Shown piece by piece: positions 8,101 through 16,834 of a stretch of DNA of 25,782 nucleotides (the first letter of the stretch is position 1; each line of letters starts with the position of its first letter). Below the pieces are notes generated by a model. The model saw only the letters and a program-made list of their open reading frames with translations, did no database searches and had not been told where the DNA came from. The DNA lies in NCBI GenBank assembly GCA_030141605.1, contig JAQGDQ010001779.1, positions 1 to 25,782 on the forward strand. Direction: 5' to 3'. The translations under genes and the position numbers were made by a program. Source of the stretch: Tubiluchus corallicola (Eukaryota > Priapulida > Priapulimorpha > Priapulimorphida > Tubiluchidae).

Positions 8101-10588
8101 CTAAGGGTTCTTTGACGGTTGTTAACAAAGCTGGATAATATTTCAAGGTTTTCATGAATTCGACTATTGATGGGTGGGGTTTTCCTTGCTTGTTGTCAAC
8201 GTTCCGTAAATCGCTACTTCGAAGTGATGCTTTTTCGGAACATGTCCTATCATCTGCAGTCTCTGTTTCATTAGAGGGTGCAGTTGTACCTTTAGTGTTA
8301 TCATGAGTTTTAGTTTTGAGCATTTGACTAGAAATGCCCAAACTATCTATATGACTTTCTGCATCATTTTCAATTGAAGATTCACTACAATTTGCTGAAA
8401 GTGTTTTGCTTCTGGTTCTCTGAGACACGACATCTTTGCCAAGTTCACTAACCCCTACGTTACGAGAATTCTCAGACATTGGGCATGTTGATTTCGTAGG
8501 ACTTTTTTGGACTTCATCCAGTTTTTCTTGCTTATTTCCTTCCAATTTTTTCTCGCTTGCCTTGATGTTTTCGGTGGCTTCGGGTAGAGCAGCGGCAGCG
8601 ACGATGGCAAGTGTTTCAAGGGCATCGATTTCCGAAACGTCATATGAAGTTGCATAACCAATTGTCTCCATGTCATCGGTGTCGTAACCATTTGCTTTTG
8701 AGTCATGCAGGCTCTTGCAAAACGCACTGGGAGAAGTAGAACACGGATCCATTATTGCCGTATTGTGGGCAACAGCTGCCAATGTGTACAAGTCGTGTGG
8801 GCCGTGACCTTGACCTGTAAAGTTCGTAGTTGTGGCAGAGGATAATGTGACACTGCAAGAGGTTAGCGAATTGACGGGGCACACCAGAACTTTTGGTGCT
8901 TCCGTGGTGGCGACACCTGCTTCAACGGTGGTTATCACAAAACGGCTACTTGGCGTAGTGATGTTATCTGTAGCTTTCACCGTGCTGAAATCATCAGCTG
9001 CTTCCCGAATAGAACTCGCCTGTCGTGGCACTCCCTCATGTGCCAGATGGTCCTCTACTTTTCGATTATCCTCTTCTTTTGCTTCCGACACGGACGAATG
9101 ACTGGATGACATCGAACACTTGCTTGTATCAGACGTCATACTGTTAAGATCTTCAACGTGCTCCGATATTTCAGTTGCAGCTACTGCGCATTGCTGAAAC
9201 TGTTCGGCAGTAATGCCGTATTTTGGATGCGCTTCCTTCAACTCTCTGAAAGAATTCTCATCGCCGACACCTTCTTTTGCCGAACAGGAAGGCACGTCCG
9301 CGGCCGCCAATGAGGCTTCTGAAGTACCGTCGTGCTGTTTCATGTGCTGCGTTTGGCTGGCTTCATTTAGAAAATATGCATGGCAGATGTGACAGCGAAA
9401 AAGTTTATGAGGATGTGGGATGGAGGCGTTTCTTGTCTGCGGGAAACCACTACTCACTGGTTCCTCAACAAAGTCACCAACAGGTTGATGTAAAACACTT
9501 TTTTTCACTATAGTCGTCACTTTTGTTGGATTATCTAACTCAACGTCCTTCTCAACGTTTTTGTTTGAAACTTGTTTTACGACAGCAGAGTATGCGTCAA
9601 CTTGTTTGATATTATTACTCAAACTTGTCACATCTCCCTCACTTGTCACGTCCTTCTCACGACTAATTTGTTGCTTTGCTTCATTAAGGTGAAATTTTTT
9701 GTGTGCTTCTAAACTATATAAATACTTATATGACAATTGGCATTGATCACATTTGTACATCTTTCGTTCGAGAGAGTGTGAAGGCAAGTGGTTCTCTAAA
9801 TCGCACATTTTGTAGAAGATCCCTGGACACTTTGGACACTGGAGAGTGCGTACCAAGCTGACTTTCTGGGTGTTCTTGTTCTGTTTTACGACACAGTCTT
9901 GCTTTTCTTTCACCGTGTTATTGTTGTTATTCTCAACTGGACACACACATACAGCATTTGTACTGTTCTTTACAGAAGTCGAAGTGAGTACTTGCGTGCC
10001 TCCAGACACTACTAAGCTCCCATCTTCACACGCTCCGACTACATGCTTTTCACTGTGGTTTAACCTGTCCACCGCGTAGCGGTCAAACTCTGCAGAATCA
10101 TCTACGACTTTCTCGTCCGCATCTTTCTCAGACGCTACATCCGAATCGTCCGTCGCGGACATCTTCCTGTGAACCTCCATATGCTGCTGTAAACTCGAAG
10201 TGTCCTCAAAAGTCGAACTGCACACTGTGCACCTGAACATTTTGTCTTGGACGTGAACCAGAATGTGTTTGGTGAGCGATTCTGGATCAGAAAATGCTTT
10301 GTTACACTGTCCACACTTGTAAAGTTTTTCGGTCTCATGCTGGGCGGCGTGGAATTTCAAGTCAAACAGATCCTCAAAGCTTAAAGAACACTTACTACAA
10401 CCAAACAAAGTCTTCCGGGAGCCTTTTTCACCAAGCTGAGTGTCGTCCTCATCGAGCGAAACATTTTCTCGAACCTTCTTATCTTTTGTAGTCTTCAAAA
10501 CTGCACCTTTTTCATCGGCCATTTTAACGGACGGAGCAGTCCAGTCATATATGGCAGCCCAAATGTTTTTAGTTGTTTGACGATTCAT
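5102..10588 (-). CDS. Large intronless multi-C2H2 zinc-finger protein
   Basis: One open frame encodes up to 1828 residues, giving a likely nuclear DNA-binding regulator. I count about 23 fingers: three at residues 60-140, two at 248-302, one near 400-415, four at 942-1047, one at 1219-1240, six at 1418-1573, and six at 1642-1820. Two in the last group (YHCWKC-like and HTCEKC-like) end H-x-C and are C2HC-type. Only some linkers resemble TGEKP (for example HGSEKPF, HRIEKPY), suggesting small finger clusters rather than one rigid array. Long Ser/Thr/Glu-rich, probably disordered segments separate the clusters. No KRAB, BTB, SCAN or ZAD domain is visible. The first Met (MNRQTTKN) and Met-23 (MADEKGAV, context AAAATGG) are both plausible starts; Met-23 has the better context. 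The C-terminus is ...FRTLRK. A heat-shock promoter lies about 460 bp upstream. Orthology cannot be fixed by eye. Confidence 0.93.
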   Translation of the reverse strand: MNRQTTKNIWAAIYDWTAPSVKMADEKGAVLKTTKDKKVRENVSLDEDDTQLGEKGSRKTLFGCSKCSLSFEDLFDLKFHAAQHETEKLYKCGQCNKAFSDPESLTKHILVHVQDKMFRCTVCSSTFEDTSSLQQHMEVHRKMSATDDSDVASEKDADEKVVDDSAEFDRYAVDRLNHSEKHVVGACEDGSLVVSGGTQVLTSTSVKNSTNAVCVCPVENNNNNTVKEKQDCVVKQNKNTQKVSLVRTLQCPKCPGIFYKMCDLENHLPSHSLERKMYKCDQCQLSYKYLYSLEAHKKFHLNEAKQQISREKDVTSEGDVTSLSNNIKQVDAYSAVVKQVSNKNVEKDVELDNPTKVTTIVKKSVLHQPVGDFVEEPVSSGFPQTRNASIPHPHKLFRCHICHAYFLNEASQTQHMKQHDGTSEASLAAADVPSCSAKEGVGDENSFRELKEAHPKYGITAEQFQQCAVAATEISEHVEDLNSMTSDTSKCSMSSSHSSVSEAKEEDNRKVEDHLAHEGVPRQASSIREAADDFSTVKATDNITTPSSRFVITTVEAGVATTEAPKVLVCPVNSLTSCSVTLSSATTTNFTGQGHGPHDLYTLAAVAHNTAIMDPCSTSPSAFCKSLHDSKANGYDTDDMETIGYATSYDVSEIDALETLAIVAAAALPEATENIKASEKKLEGNKQEKLDEVQKSPTKSTCPMSENSRNVGVSELGKDVVSQRTRSKTLSANCSESSIENDAESHIDSLGISSQMLKTKTHDNTKGTTAPSNETETADDRTCSEKASLRSSDLRNVDNKQGKPHPSIVEFMKTLKYYPALLTTVKEPLVNQRYDHGEASSKQNHSQTVQTLESNKPSDDSKTMASESGIEYSSSKTNQLLADCGAPHELDNEASSAQENSQNSNKSAHYNLIKVSHETADVIIEPPCEKPKEHLSGLKVTFLKCSACGKVFRSAKQLRRHNRKCHANAKPYKCDKCNVSYKRKMHLAKHMKSHSGTYKCNQCDRTFQRFGGLSLHRKSHPVESQPHKCDKCSKKFAQLSDFKRHMRTHGLSCRRKLHTMWNQPFVLLKRIEMPSGCTTVKVASADATVGETYTEAVEDRGMELEEVVIDPGEFLETVRADNVGKEAEVVAEYHPLLPNVNTVEVRHPVTTGRLVCPKSGAYALELNTLTNSQPSYVQTDGFAVTPSKKKSCRNSKPKINHKYLVSDKGSINVKLLKKPYKCDKCSISFKYKSPFVKHLEAHSSGTQALALSTGGASQKSLEDSVTSVAKQLGIHTEETTMADEKVSQKASQNDEKTIAESSPTTTAGYSDTEGMDVPTSPNSPDSEIVNELSTINQPELKDIHNIINTGLSDKEDVAEPVKGNHSENEDISELTTGSQSNEDVIVVQSDKEGNEEAIAKDSFEHETGIKDFDTTHSSLKCTLCSKNFKTVASLKLHNKQHGSEKPFKCDECGSSYRSRFLLAQHAKTHSHVFTCSQCYKTFHRLQDLSGHMKKTHSPECLRRYRCDWCGEMFRLKKHLKQHHRIHNSHSCAQCDATFESVGDLAAHRKIHKRHQCDKCSESFETEVKLRLHNFLHISENQDSGATSSPCLIGRRITQLIKQKNQPAEKHFSGQTVMPGANRKDMGKRIRSGAFHWSVQNESHSHCWKCNESFPNALQLKSHTCNPRGAKNRHTCEKCRRDFKTIANLKGHACSQVSKDVYKCENCHFAFTSRENLDEHQQIHHTATVGRSEAMVEAEKQYQCKQCHVCFTSATILTLHMRTHEQIQHIYACDQCSAKYHTAEELADHRETHRIEKPYACESCDKKLATAIALKLHYKLHCQFRTLRK

Positions 10589-10699
10589 TCTGGACAGTTA
10601 AACCAGACTAGTCGAACTTCATTCCGATAGTCATATTTGTAGCTAGTAACATCTATCCTGCTTTTACCTTGTTTAACCTTCTGCTGGACCACTGTGTGC

Positions 10700-10813
10700 C
10701 TGGAAAATGCAAAGGTTCCAATTACAGTAAATATTAACAAAAGAGAAATTAGTGAATTTCGTCTGTTTTTGAAATAGTGTTTTTGGTGGTTTCGCATTGT
10801 GCTCATTATTTAC
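10700..10813 (-). other. Possible 5'-UTR intron of the zinc-finger gene
   Basis: On the minus strand a donor-like GCGA/GTAAAT (boundary 10814/10813) is followed by a branch-like ACTAAT, a T-rich tract and a strong acceptor TTGCATTTTCCAG (ending 10700). Splicing would remove 114 nt, including the start codon of a 73-codon upstream frame that otherwise runs into the zinc-finger start. The acceptor looks good but the donor is only fair; this is inference. Confidence 0.35.
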
Positions 10814-11050
10814 TCGCACAAGTTGTTGTGTTTTGTTTCTCTCGGAAGGCTCGTAGAGAAAACCAGAAAACACGCCGTCAAATTAAACTAGTTTATTAAG
10901 CGAGAATTCTACAACACAAAAGTATGAAGGAACGCGAAATGTTTACAGTAAACGTGAAAATCTGGAAAACGTTTGAGTGTATCTGAAAATGTAAGTATAC
11001 AAGAGAAAGTGTAAGTGGGGTCCGTGCGAATCTGTGTGTGTCTCAGCAGC

Positions 11051-11144
11051 CTTATATAGCGTGGTCAAGAAGCTTCCAGAAGTTTTGTTCCAGAACATTC
11101 CACACGGTAAGACTATCATTCCAACGGAACATTCTACAATGTTC
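11051..11144 (-). promoter_or_regulatory. Heat-shock promoter: HSE cluster plus TATA box
   Basis: Three heat-shock elements made of alternating GAA/TTC pentamers are present. GAAgcTTCcaGAA lies at 11069-11081 and TTCcaGAAcaTTC at 11088-11100, both perfect three-unit HSEs, and there is a looser set at 11118-11144 with GAAcaTTC at its core. About 11 bp from the nearest HSE, on the minus strand, is GCTATATAAGG (TATA at 11058-11051), placing transcription start near 11025 and running towards the zinc-finger gene. HSF trimers bind such arrays. The order HSEs, TATA, start, A-rich leader copies the layout of hsp70-type promoters. No heat-shock protein is encoded downstream in the window, so the zinc-finger gene is the likely target. 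Confidence 0.75.
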
Positions 11145-11259
11145 TATGTAATTCTAATAGATGCCACGATCTCTACAACACAAGGGACCGGTGGCGTGCC
11201 CAAAATATTTCTGAGTTTAAATCCATGTAAAAATTTTCCAAAACATATGCATATATGAA

Positions 11260-12222
11260 TAGTTTAACAGTAAAAAGCTCTGATTTTTAGCACAGTATTG
11301 GTAAGTGGGTGGAGACTTAATTTCTACAAAAAGTTCTTTGTCTGTTTTACACATTGATAAAAACTTCGTTAAACCTTACTGTGAGTCATCGCTTAATCCT
11401 ACAAAGTATTAGTTTAGTTTAAACTTTATTTATTTATAGTGGAATTACGAAACAGACTGCGTTTGATACAGGTATACACGGTGCAGGTGCTGAGGTTACA
11501 GTATTACTTCGTATTTAATTAGACTTTTAAATCTTATGTTAAAGTGTTTTACCCTGAATTTCTGTGTTTCATCTACTTGCAAATAGCCTCTATTGGAATT
11601 GTTCTGCATTTAAGAGCATTAATCTATGCAAATAAATAATTTTACATTGATGTAAAAGTTCATCATTCACTATTTTGATATTGATCCGTCTGTTAATTAA
11701 TCAAAGTGGAAACAGGTAGTACACAGAGAGGCAATGGTACCGTCATGGCGTTTTAAGAAAATAAAAAGTGAACCTGCATTGCAAACTAAAAACGAAATTG
11801 AAGAGTAATTTGCTTAGACATAGTAATTTGTAATTAATTACACATGTAATTAGATATTGTCGTGTTGACAAAAGGTATAACAGTAGAATATACTTTAAAC
11901 GTTTATTGATACAGAAGTTTCCACAGAAATACAGGTAAAATGATGTCAACATATAATGTCTTGTAAAAGCCAACTAGTAGTAGAGACTTTAGCAAAACTA
12001 CAGCAACCGTTCACTATTAGGTTAAACCCATTTTTAGAATAGGTAACAGATAGATAGAAGCCATATGTACTACAGTAATAGCGGTTTTACAGGTGATTAA
12101 TATAATTGCAAATTAAATGTATTTTTTATGATTTTCGGTTGTTCACAACGACAATAATACTAATATTGAAGAGTAATTTGCTTTCATCTGAAATTAATGC
12201 AGTTTGTTTAGCGTTATTTGAT
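11260..12222. other. AT-rich intergenic stretch; 19-bp direct repeat pair
   Basis: No coding sequence is recognised. The 19-mer ATTGAAGAGTAATTTGCTT occurs perfectly at 11797-11815 and 12165-12183, 368 bp apart. This could be a target-site duplication around an unrecognised insertion. Confidence 0.4.
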
Positions 12223-12341
12223 ACTAACGGCTAAATCACGTTGAAAATACCCGTTCTTGTCTGATCACCGAAGTTAAGCAAAGTAGAGCCTGGTTAGTAC
12301 TCGGATGGGTGACCACCTAGGAATAGCAGGTGCTGTAGGCT
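12223..12341 (+). rRNA. 5S rRNA-like sequence (probably a 5S-derived SINE head)
   Basis: About 119 nt align by eye with invertebrate 5S rRNA: ACGTTGAAAATAC, GTCTGATCACCGAAGTTAAG, GGTTAGTACTCGGATGGGTG, ending GGTGCTGTAGGCTT. The internal pol III promoter is largely kept (A box AAGTTAAGCA, C box region GGATGGGTGACC). Several stem bases have changed (for example AAGTAGAGCC where functional genes have CGTCGGGC-like), and no T-run terminator follows. A working 5S gene is therefore unlikely; read-through into the GC-rich body downstream fits a SINE3-type element. Confidence 0.7.
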
Positions 12342-12780
12342 TGCGGGATGCCCACACTGTATCTCCACACTAGGCGGAGGAGCTGTACAAGCAGCCAACG
12401 GCTAGAGGGCGGAGGAGGTCAAGTGACCCAACGGCCATGTGTAGAGGAGTAAAGCTTCCAAATCAGGAGTGGAGCCCCGAAGGCGGACCAGTGCAGCATG
12501 CTCACTGACTCCGGCAGTTCCTGCAGCCAACCTAGTGCCAAACGTATCGCTCTGCTTTCCTTTGGACTACACCACGGAGGAAGAGAGGGGGTTCCTGTTG
12601 TCTGGGCAACTCAGGATCTCCATACACCTTGCCCAGACGTGCGCCCTGGAGACGTTCAAGGATCGCATTGCTCAGCCACAGTCGACGCTGCAGCTCCATC
12701 AATGTGATCAATAACTGACTCTCTTGGCGCACATTCCATTGTCTTCCGAGACAGAATGATGCCAACGAAATTTGACATTA
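12342..12780 (+). mobile_element. GC-rich body attached to the 5S-like head (SINE3-like or other retroelement)
   Basis: This block is far richer in G+C than anything around it and starts directly at the end of the 5S-like sequence. Several frames stay open because of base composition. One plus-strand frame ends in a stretch with ALETFKDRIAQ, faintly like the SLETFK motif near the C-terminus of some LINE proteins, but I cannot assign a family. The right boundary and target duplication were not found, so the extent is approximate. Confidence 0.4.
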
Positions 12781-12784
12781 TTAA

Positions 12785-13560
12785 AGTACCTCAAGTTGTT
12801 CATACAATCCCACCCTAACTGCTGAAGGAGAAACCATAAAGACTGCATGAAAACAGTGGCAGTTTGTTGCTAAAACTAGTGGGGGCGCTGAAAGATTAAA
12901 AATTTTTTAGCCATTGTTTAATACCATGTGAAATGAAACAAACATATGTAATTTTAATGTTGTAATTGTAATTTTAAACAAATAAACAAATTTATACATA
13001 AACTTGATAAACTCCTAAACAAAAAATATTGTTTTCTTACGAACAGCCTAAATTGTCGCAGTTCAGGAATATTCCACTACACGGCTTTTAAACACATGTA
13101 AGCTGACAACACGTACTGCAGTGAGTGACAGTACTCTTTCTACCTAAAGTACAGCGTCTTATCTCAGACATGTGTGCACGGACGCATGCGCACAACAGCC
13201 AAACATTGCATTGCTCGGGCTGTGAAGCAAATTGTACTACCCTCATGTAATCCGGTTCCGCATAAGTATAAAAAAGAACTAAAGAAAAAAGATTGATTAT
13301 ATTGAATATTATCGATAATAATGAGTGAAAACAGGGGGTGCTGCAGTACCATAGTAGCTGTACATGTATATACATATTTAGTTACTAACTGTGTCCACAG
13401 ATTGGGATACTGATTATGCATGACCTTTTCCTTTACGATCATTTAAGCATGAAATTAAATTGCATGTTATATTATTTTCCTAAGTTCATTGAGTCATTAA
13501 TCAACGTTGATTTTGTTAGTTTTTGGTAACCTTATTTCCGTTCTCTTTAGTTAACAATTA
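12785..13560. other. Intergenic, no gene recognised
   Basis: AT-rich sequence with scattered short open frames lacking any recognisable protein. A TATA-like GTATAAAAAAG occurs near 13265 on the plus strand without a gene behind it. Confidence 0.4.
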
Positions 13561-13574
13561 GAAATAAGCAGTAA

Positions 13575-13735
13575 TTACTGCACTGCACAATAATAATTTA
13601 ATACTCAGTTTGGGGTGGCTGATTCGATAACAAATGTTTTTCACCACCCCTTCCCTTTTGTTTGGCTTTTCTTATTTATACTTATTTTTATTTATATTGT
13701 TATTGGGATAAAAAAATAAATGATTTCATTTGATT
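13575..13735 (+). mobile_element. LINE-like 3' end with stem-loop
   Basis: A GGGGTGG/CCACCCC stem (13612-13618 with 13644-13650) is followed by a T-rich stretch and ends in GGGATAAAAAAATAAATG, which resembles a LINE 3' tail. The same arrangement recurs at 20638-20820 with a stem in the same position. No coding part remains. The family assignment is uncertain. Confidence 0.4.
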
Positions 13736-14177
13736 ACATGACCCTCCACTCATGAAAACTACCCTCTTACATAAAAGCAAAAAACTTGAAATGAATACTT
13801 CTCACTTCTGGCAAATATCTCATTTTTATACAATTTATACACTTTATTTTTACAGGTTTTTCTCTTGAACTTAAATGCCAGTTTTTGTTATAATACATGT
13901 AAGCTCATTACAAACTGCATTCTAAAACTTGTGCCTGTAAGAAAACATATAAATTCTCTTATGTCAATCATGGGTAACGTGAAACTGTGAGACCAGGTTT
14001 ACGAAGTGGTTTCACTTGCTGTACTGACTTACAACGGCTAGGAGCGTTTGTCACATGGTTCCGTAATGTGCGGCGACGGTAGGTGAAGAAGTTTCAGACC
14101 GTAGACGTGTGTAAGACATGTGCATAATAATCTGATATACCCGTTGTGTAACAAAAAAATTACAGTTTTGTAATGAC

Positions 14178-14414
14178 ATGTAAACATACCGTAAACACGT
14201 AAACATGCCGTAAACGCGTAAACATACCGTAAACACGTAAACATGCCGTAAACACGTGTAAACATACCGTAAACACGTAAACATACCGTAAACACGTGTA
14301 AACATACCGTAAACACGTAAACATGCCGTAAACACGTAAACATGCCGTAAACACGTAAACATGCCGTAAACACGTAAATATATCGTAAACACGTAAACAT
14401 GCCGCAAACATGTA
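14178..14414. repeat. 18/20-bp minisatellite of GTAAACA motifs
   Basis: About 13 units of a repeat of form CGTAAACATRCCGTAAACA, mostly 18 bp with some 20-bp units where CACGTGTAAAC replaces CACGTAAAC. Each unit holds two GTAAACA cores, about 21 exact copies in total on the plus strand. All three minus-strand frames stay open across it (VYGMFTCLRH-type repeats), a by-product of the period being a multiple of three and not evidence of a gene. Confidence 0.95.
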
Positions 14415-14651
14415 ATGGACAATAAGGCGTTCTTTTTATTATTTTCTCAGCTAACTGCTTGCTGCAGTGTCACAAGAAACAGACGTGGGAATGTATTCGA
14501 ATAAACAGCGAGAGTCACAAGTCAAGATTCCGATGCTTTATGATTATTTTTTGTTTTTACACACAGAGTTTTCGTAACTAAAATTTGTTTCATTTTTGTA
14601 CTTGGGTACTAGCAATGCAGACATTAAAATTAAAACAAAAATATATCAAAC

Positions 14652-15162
14652 AATGAAGTTAATGCCGTTAGGGTAAAAGGGAACACTGCTTATAGAAAAA
14701 TATTTGGTTTTAGACAAAATGAAAGCGTCAAATTGTTAATGTATTTTTGTGGCACAATGCCTGCGAATTATTTAATAGATAGTCGAAAATTAAACTTTGT
14801 GAGAAAAATTGTAAATTCTTGCACATTGAGAATTCCAAAGCTATGCTACTATGTAAATAACAGTGAAGTAAATTTAAGATTTAAATATGGTTGTACTGTA
14901 GATCTAAACGAAAATGTAAAATTAAAGGTTAAGAACTCATTTAAAGATTATGTTTTAAGATATCTATTATAGCTCCTTACAACACTGTATAATGTAATAT
15001 AATTACAAGGGAACTACAATGTGTGGTTATCATAAAGTTGAATGTCTTTAGATATGTTACTTTACTAACATCGCATTACCTGTTTTACTAACATCTTCAT
15101 CTTTGTAAACTGTATATTTTTATACGAAATAAACTCATAATAATAATAATAATATATAAACT
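14652..15162 (+). mobile_element. LINE remnant: C-terminal ORF2 fragment and 3' UTR
   Basis: From 14654 a frame is open to the stop at 14970-14972. It contains YRKIFGFRQNESVKLLMYF and MPANYLIDSRKLNFVRKI, a pattern I recognise from the region after the reverse transcriptase domain of metazoan non-LTR retrotransposons (R-K-I-F-G-F, then E-S-V). About 190 bp of 3' UTR follows, with AATAAA (15128-15133) and a tail of AAT repeats to about 15162. The RT domain and 5' part are missing, so this is a 5'-truncated dead copy. The clade is not assigned. Confidence 0.65.
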
Positions 15163-16350
15163 GATATATTTATCCATGTTTTCAAAACAAAACATTGCGC
15201 AGATTGCACTTATAAGGTTTTCGCTTTAACCCTGGAGTTTCTAAGGCAAGCTAATGCACAATTAGAAAACTTGCAGTGTTAGCTATTATTTACAGTTAGA
15301 AGGCATTTGTTACTGGTTACCTTTGTGTACTGTAATGATATATTTTACACTAGCAAGAACCACAAAGCTTAATTTGTTATGAAGCTCATAAATCGCAATG
15401 GATCAAATAACAAATTTACAGCCCTTTAATAACTCATTCTAACTTGATTGCCAGTATAAGCAATATGACTAGTAATATCTTGCGCATTAAAATTTTTTAG
15501 AACAAAAATCTCACATTACAGACAACTGCAATGCTTCAGTAATGTAATTTTCTACATATGCTGGCTGCTGAAGCTTCTAAGGTACAACATTACATGGGTT
15601 GCACTTATAAGGCTTCTAGCATGGCAATGCATTACACATTGCAAAATTTTTAACAGAAAAAATAATCTGACTAAATCGTATTAGCTTTCGTATGTAGGCC
15701 CACATTATAAAATTGTCAAAAAACACAATGATAAATGTAATTATACTTTTGTACACGAAGTCATTTAATAACAGCTATGTGGCATGTAGTTGTACTAACG
15801 GTAGTTTATAAACTATTCTATTAAGCGACGCATTAGCAATACAATACGGCTGCAAAAGTTCACATTTAAAGCCAGGTTGGCATATTAAATTAGAAAAGTA
15901 ACACAACGTAAACTCGCGCTTGTCGTTCTTGACAATTTAAAAAAATTATTTCATGTAGGTTCACATGAAATATCACAAACATATTAATGCACAATAATAT
16001 TATTGTAAACATGTCACTATTTTCACGTCATAGCGCTTTGTATCAATCATGGAAATGAATAGTAAATTATTACTTTACCCTTTAAAGTTTAACCGCATTA
16101 AGAATTTTTATAACTTCGGAAATCTTCGCAATTGGCATTGAATTCAGCAAATTACAAAATGGCGAAATGATGGATAACTTATGCAGAATACGGGCCTTCT
16201 GCCATCTTTTTCTTTGCAAGTCTGTCATGCAAACCCGAGCACTAGTTACGTGCAATACAAATCCATTAACTTTCGCTTGCTTTTAAACTTTAACTTTTGG
16301 CTGCGCTCTCTCGTTACGTAGCTATGTTGATATAGACACCTTACTTACTT
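15163..16350. other. Intergenic, no gene recognised
   Basis: AT-rich sequence. TTGCACTTATAAGG occurs twice, near 15207 and 15599, with weakly similar sequence after each, suggesting a decayed duplicated repeat. No exons or RNA genes are recognised. A TTAC microsatellite lies at 16341-16356. Confidence 0.4.
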
Positions 16351-16355
16351 ACTTA

Positions 16356-16457
16356 CTCATCCAAGTACTAACCCGACTCGTCGTTGCTTAACTTCGGTGA
16401 TCAGACGAGAACCCTTGTCATCAACCTGTTTTGAACAACCGGTATTTTCAACGCCGT
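16356..16457 (-). pseudogene. Truncated 5S rRNA-derived fragment
   Basis: On the minus strand GTTGAAAATACCGGTT is followed by about 26 extra bases, then GGTTCTCGTCTGATCACCG, AAGTTAAGCAACG, GGGTTAGTACTTGGATGAG. The 5S match stops inside the C box and passes into TAAG repeats. The insertion within the 5' half and loss of the 3' third make it non-functional. In its core it is closer to a normal 5S than the copy at 12223 (CTCGTCTGATCACCG retained), so the two are separate derivatives. Confidence 0.7.
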
Positions 16458-16666
16458 AATTGTGTATAAGCAGATGCTCGTGATATACAAGAATTGCAAA
16501 CTTGCTACATAGGAACACGTAGTCATGCGTATAAATTCTCCTCAAGTACCAGTAAAATTCACACTAAGTTTCGTTTATTAATAATCAGCATGCAAATCAG
16601 TAACAACAGTATACAAACATGTTTAATATTAGCCTATATACATTCCATTTTGTTTACTTTTTCAAC

Positions 16667-16834
16667 AGGTATTATAATGGGCTCCTCCTTCCTTGGGCAA
16701 AGGAACTTAACTGTTAATTAGCGTTTTTAAATACACCTCATCTTAATTGTCTGTATTATTATCATCATTATTGTAGCTGAATATTGTTTGAAGGGTAATT
16801 TTCAACTGAATGCGAGTGACAATATCGGATGTAA
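16667..16834 (+). repeat. Repeated module, copy 1
   Basis: The start ACAGGTATTATAATGG recurs at 17493. The segment TAATTAGCGTTTTTAAATAC (from about 16714) through GGGTAATTTTCAACTGAATG and GCGAGTGACAAT recurs at 18160-18332. The copies look like a pyrimidine-rich acceptor, a short last exon ending in a stop and a conserved 3' UTR. No upstream exon is recognisable, so it may equally be a non-coding repeat. Confidence 0.5.

Noticed and set aside
11402-11513. Acceptor-like TTATTTATTTATAG followed by a short open stretch and a possible donor ACAG/GTATAC
   Set aside because: Too short, no recognised protein and no partner exon in the vicinity.
12469-12765. Overlapping open frames on both strands in the GC-rich block as host genes
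   Set aside because: High G+C content lengthens frames on both strands, no domain is recognisable, and the block is attached to a 5S-like head, favouring a retroelement.
14038-14422. Three overlapping minus-strand frames of 83-123 codons with VYGMFTCLRH-type repeats
   Set aside because: All three frames are open because the minisatellite period is mostly 18 bp and lacks stops; there is no start context, splice site or homology.
16185-16215. Minus-strand ATGGCAGAAGGCCC as a possible first exon
   Set aside because: The frame stops after eight codons without a donor site.
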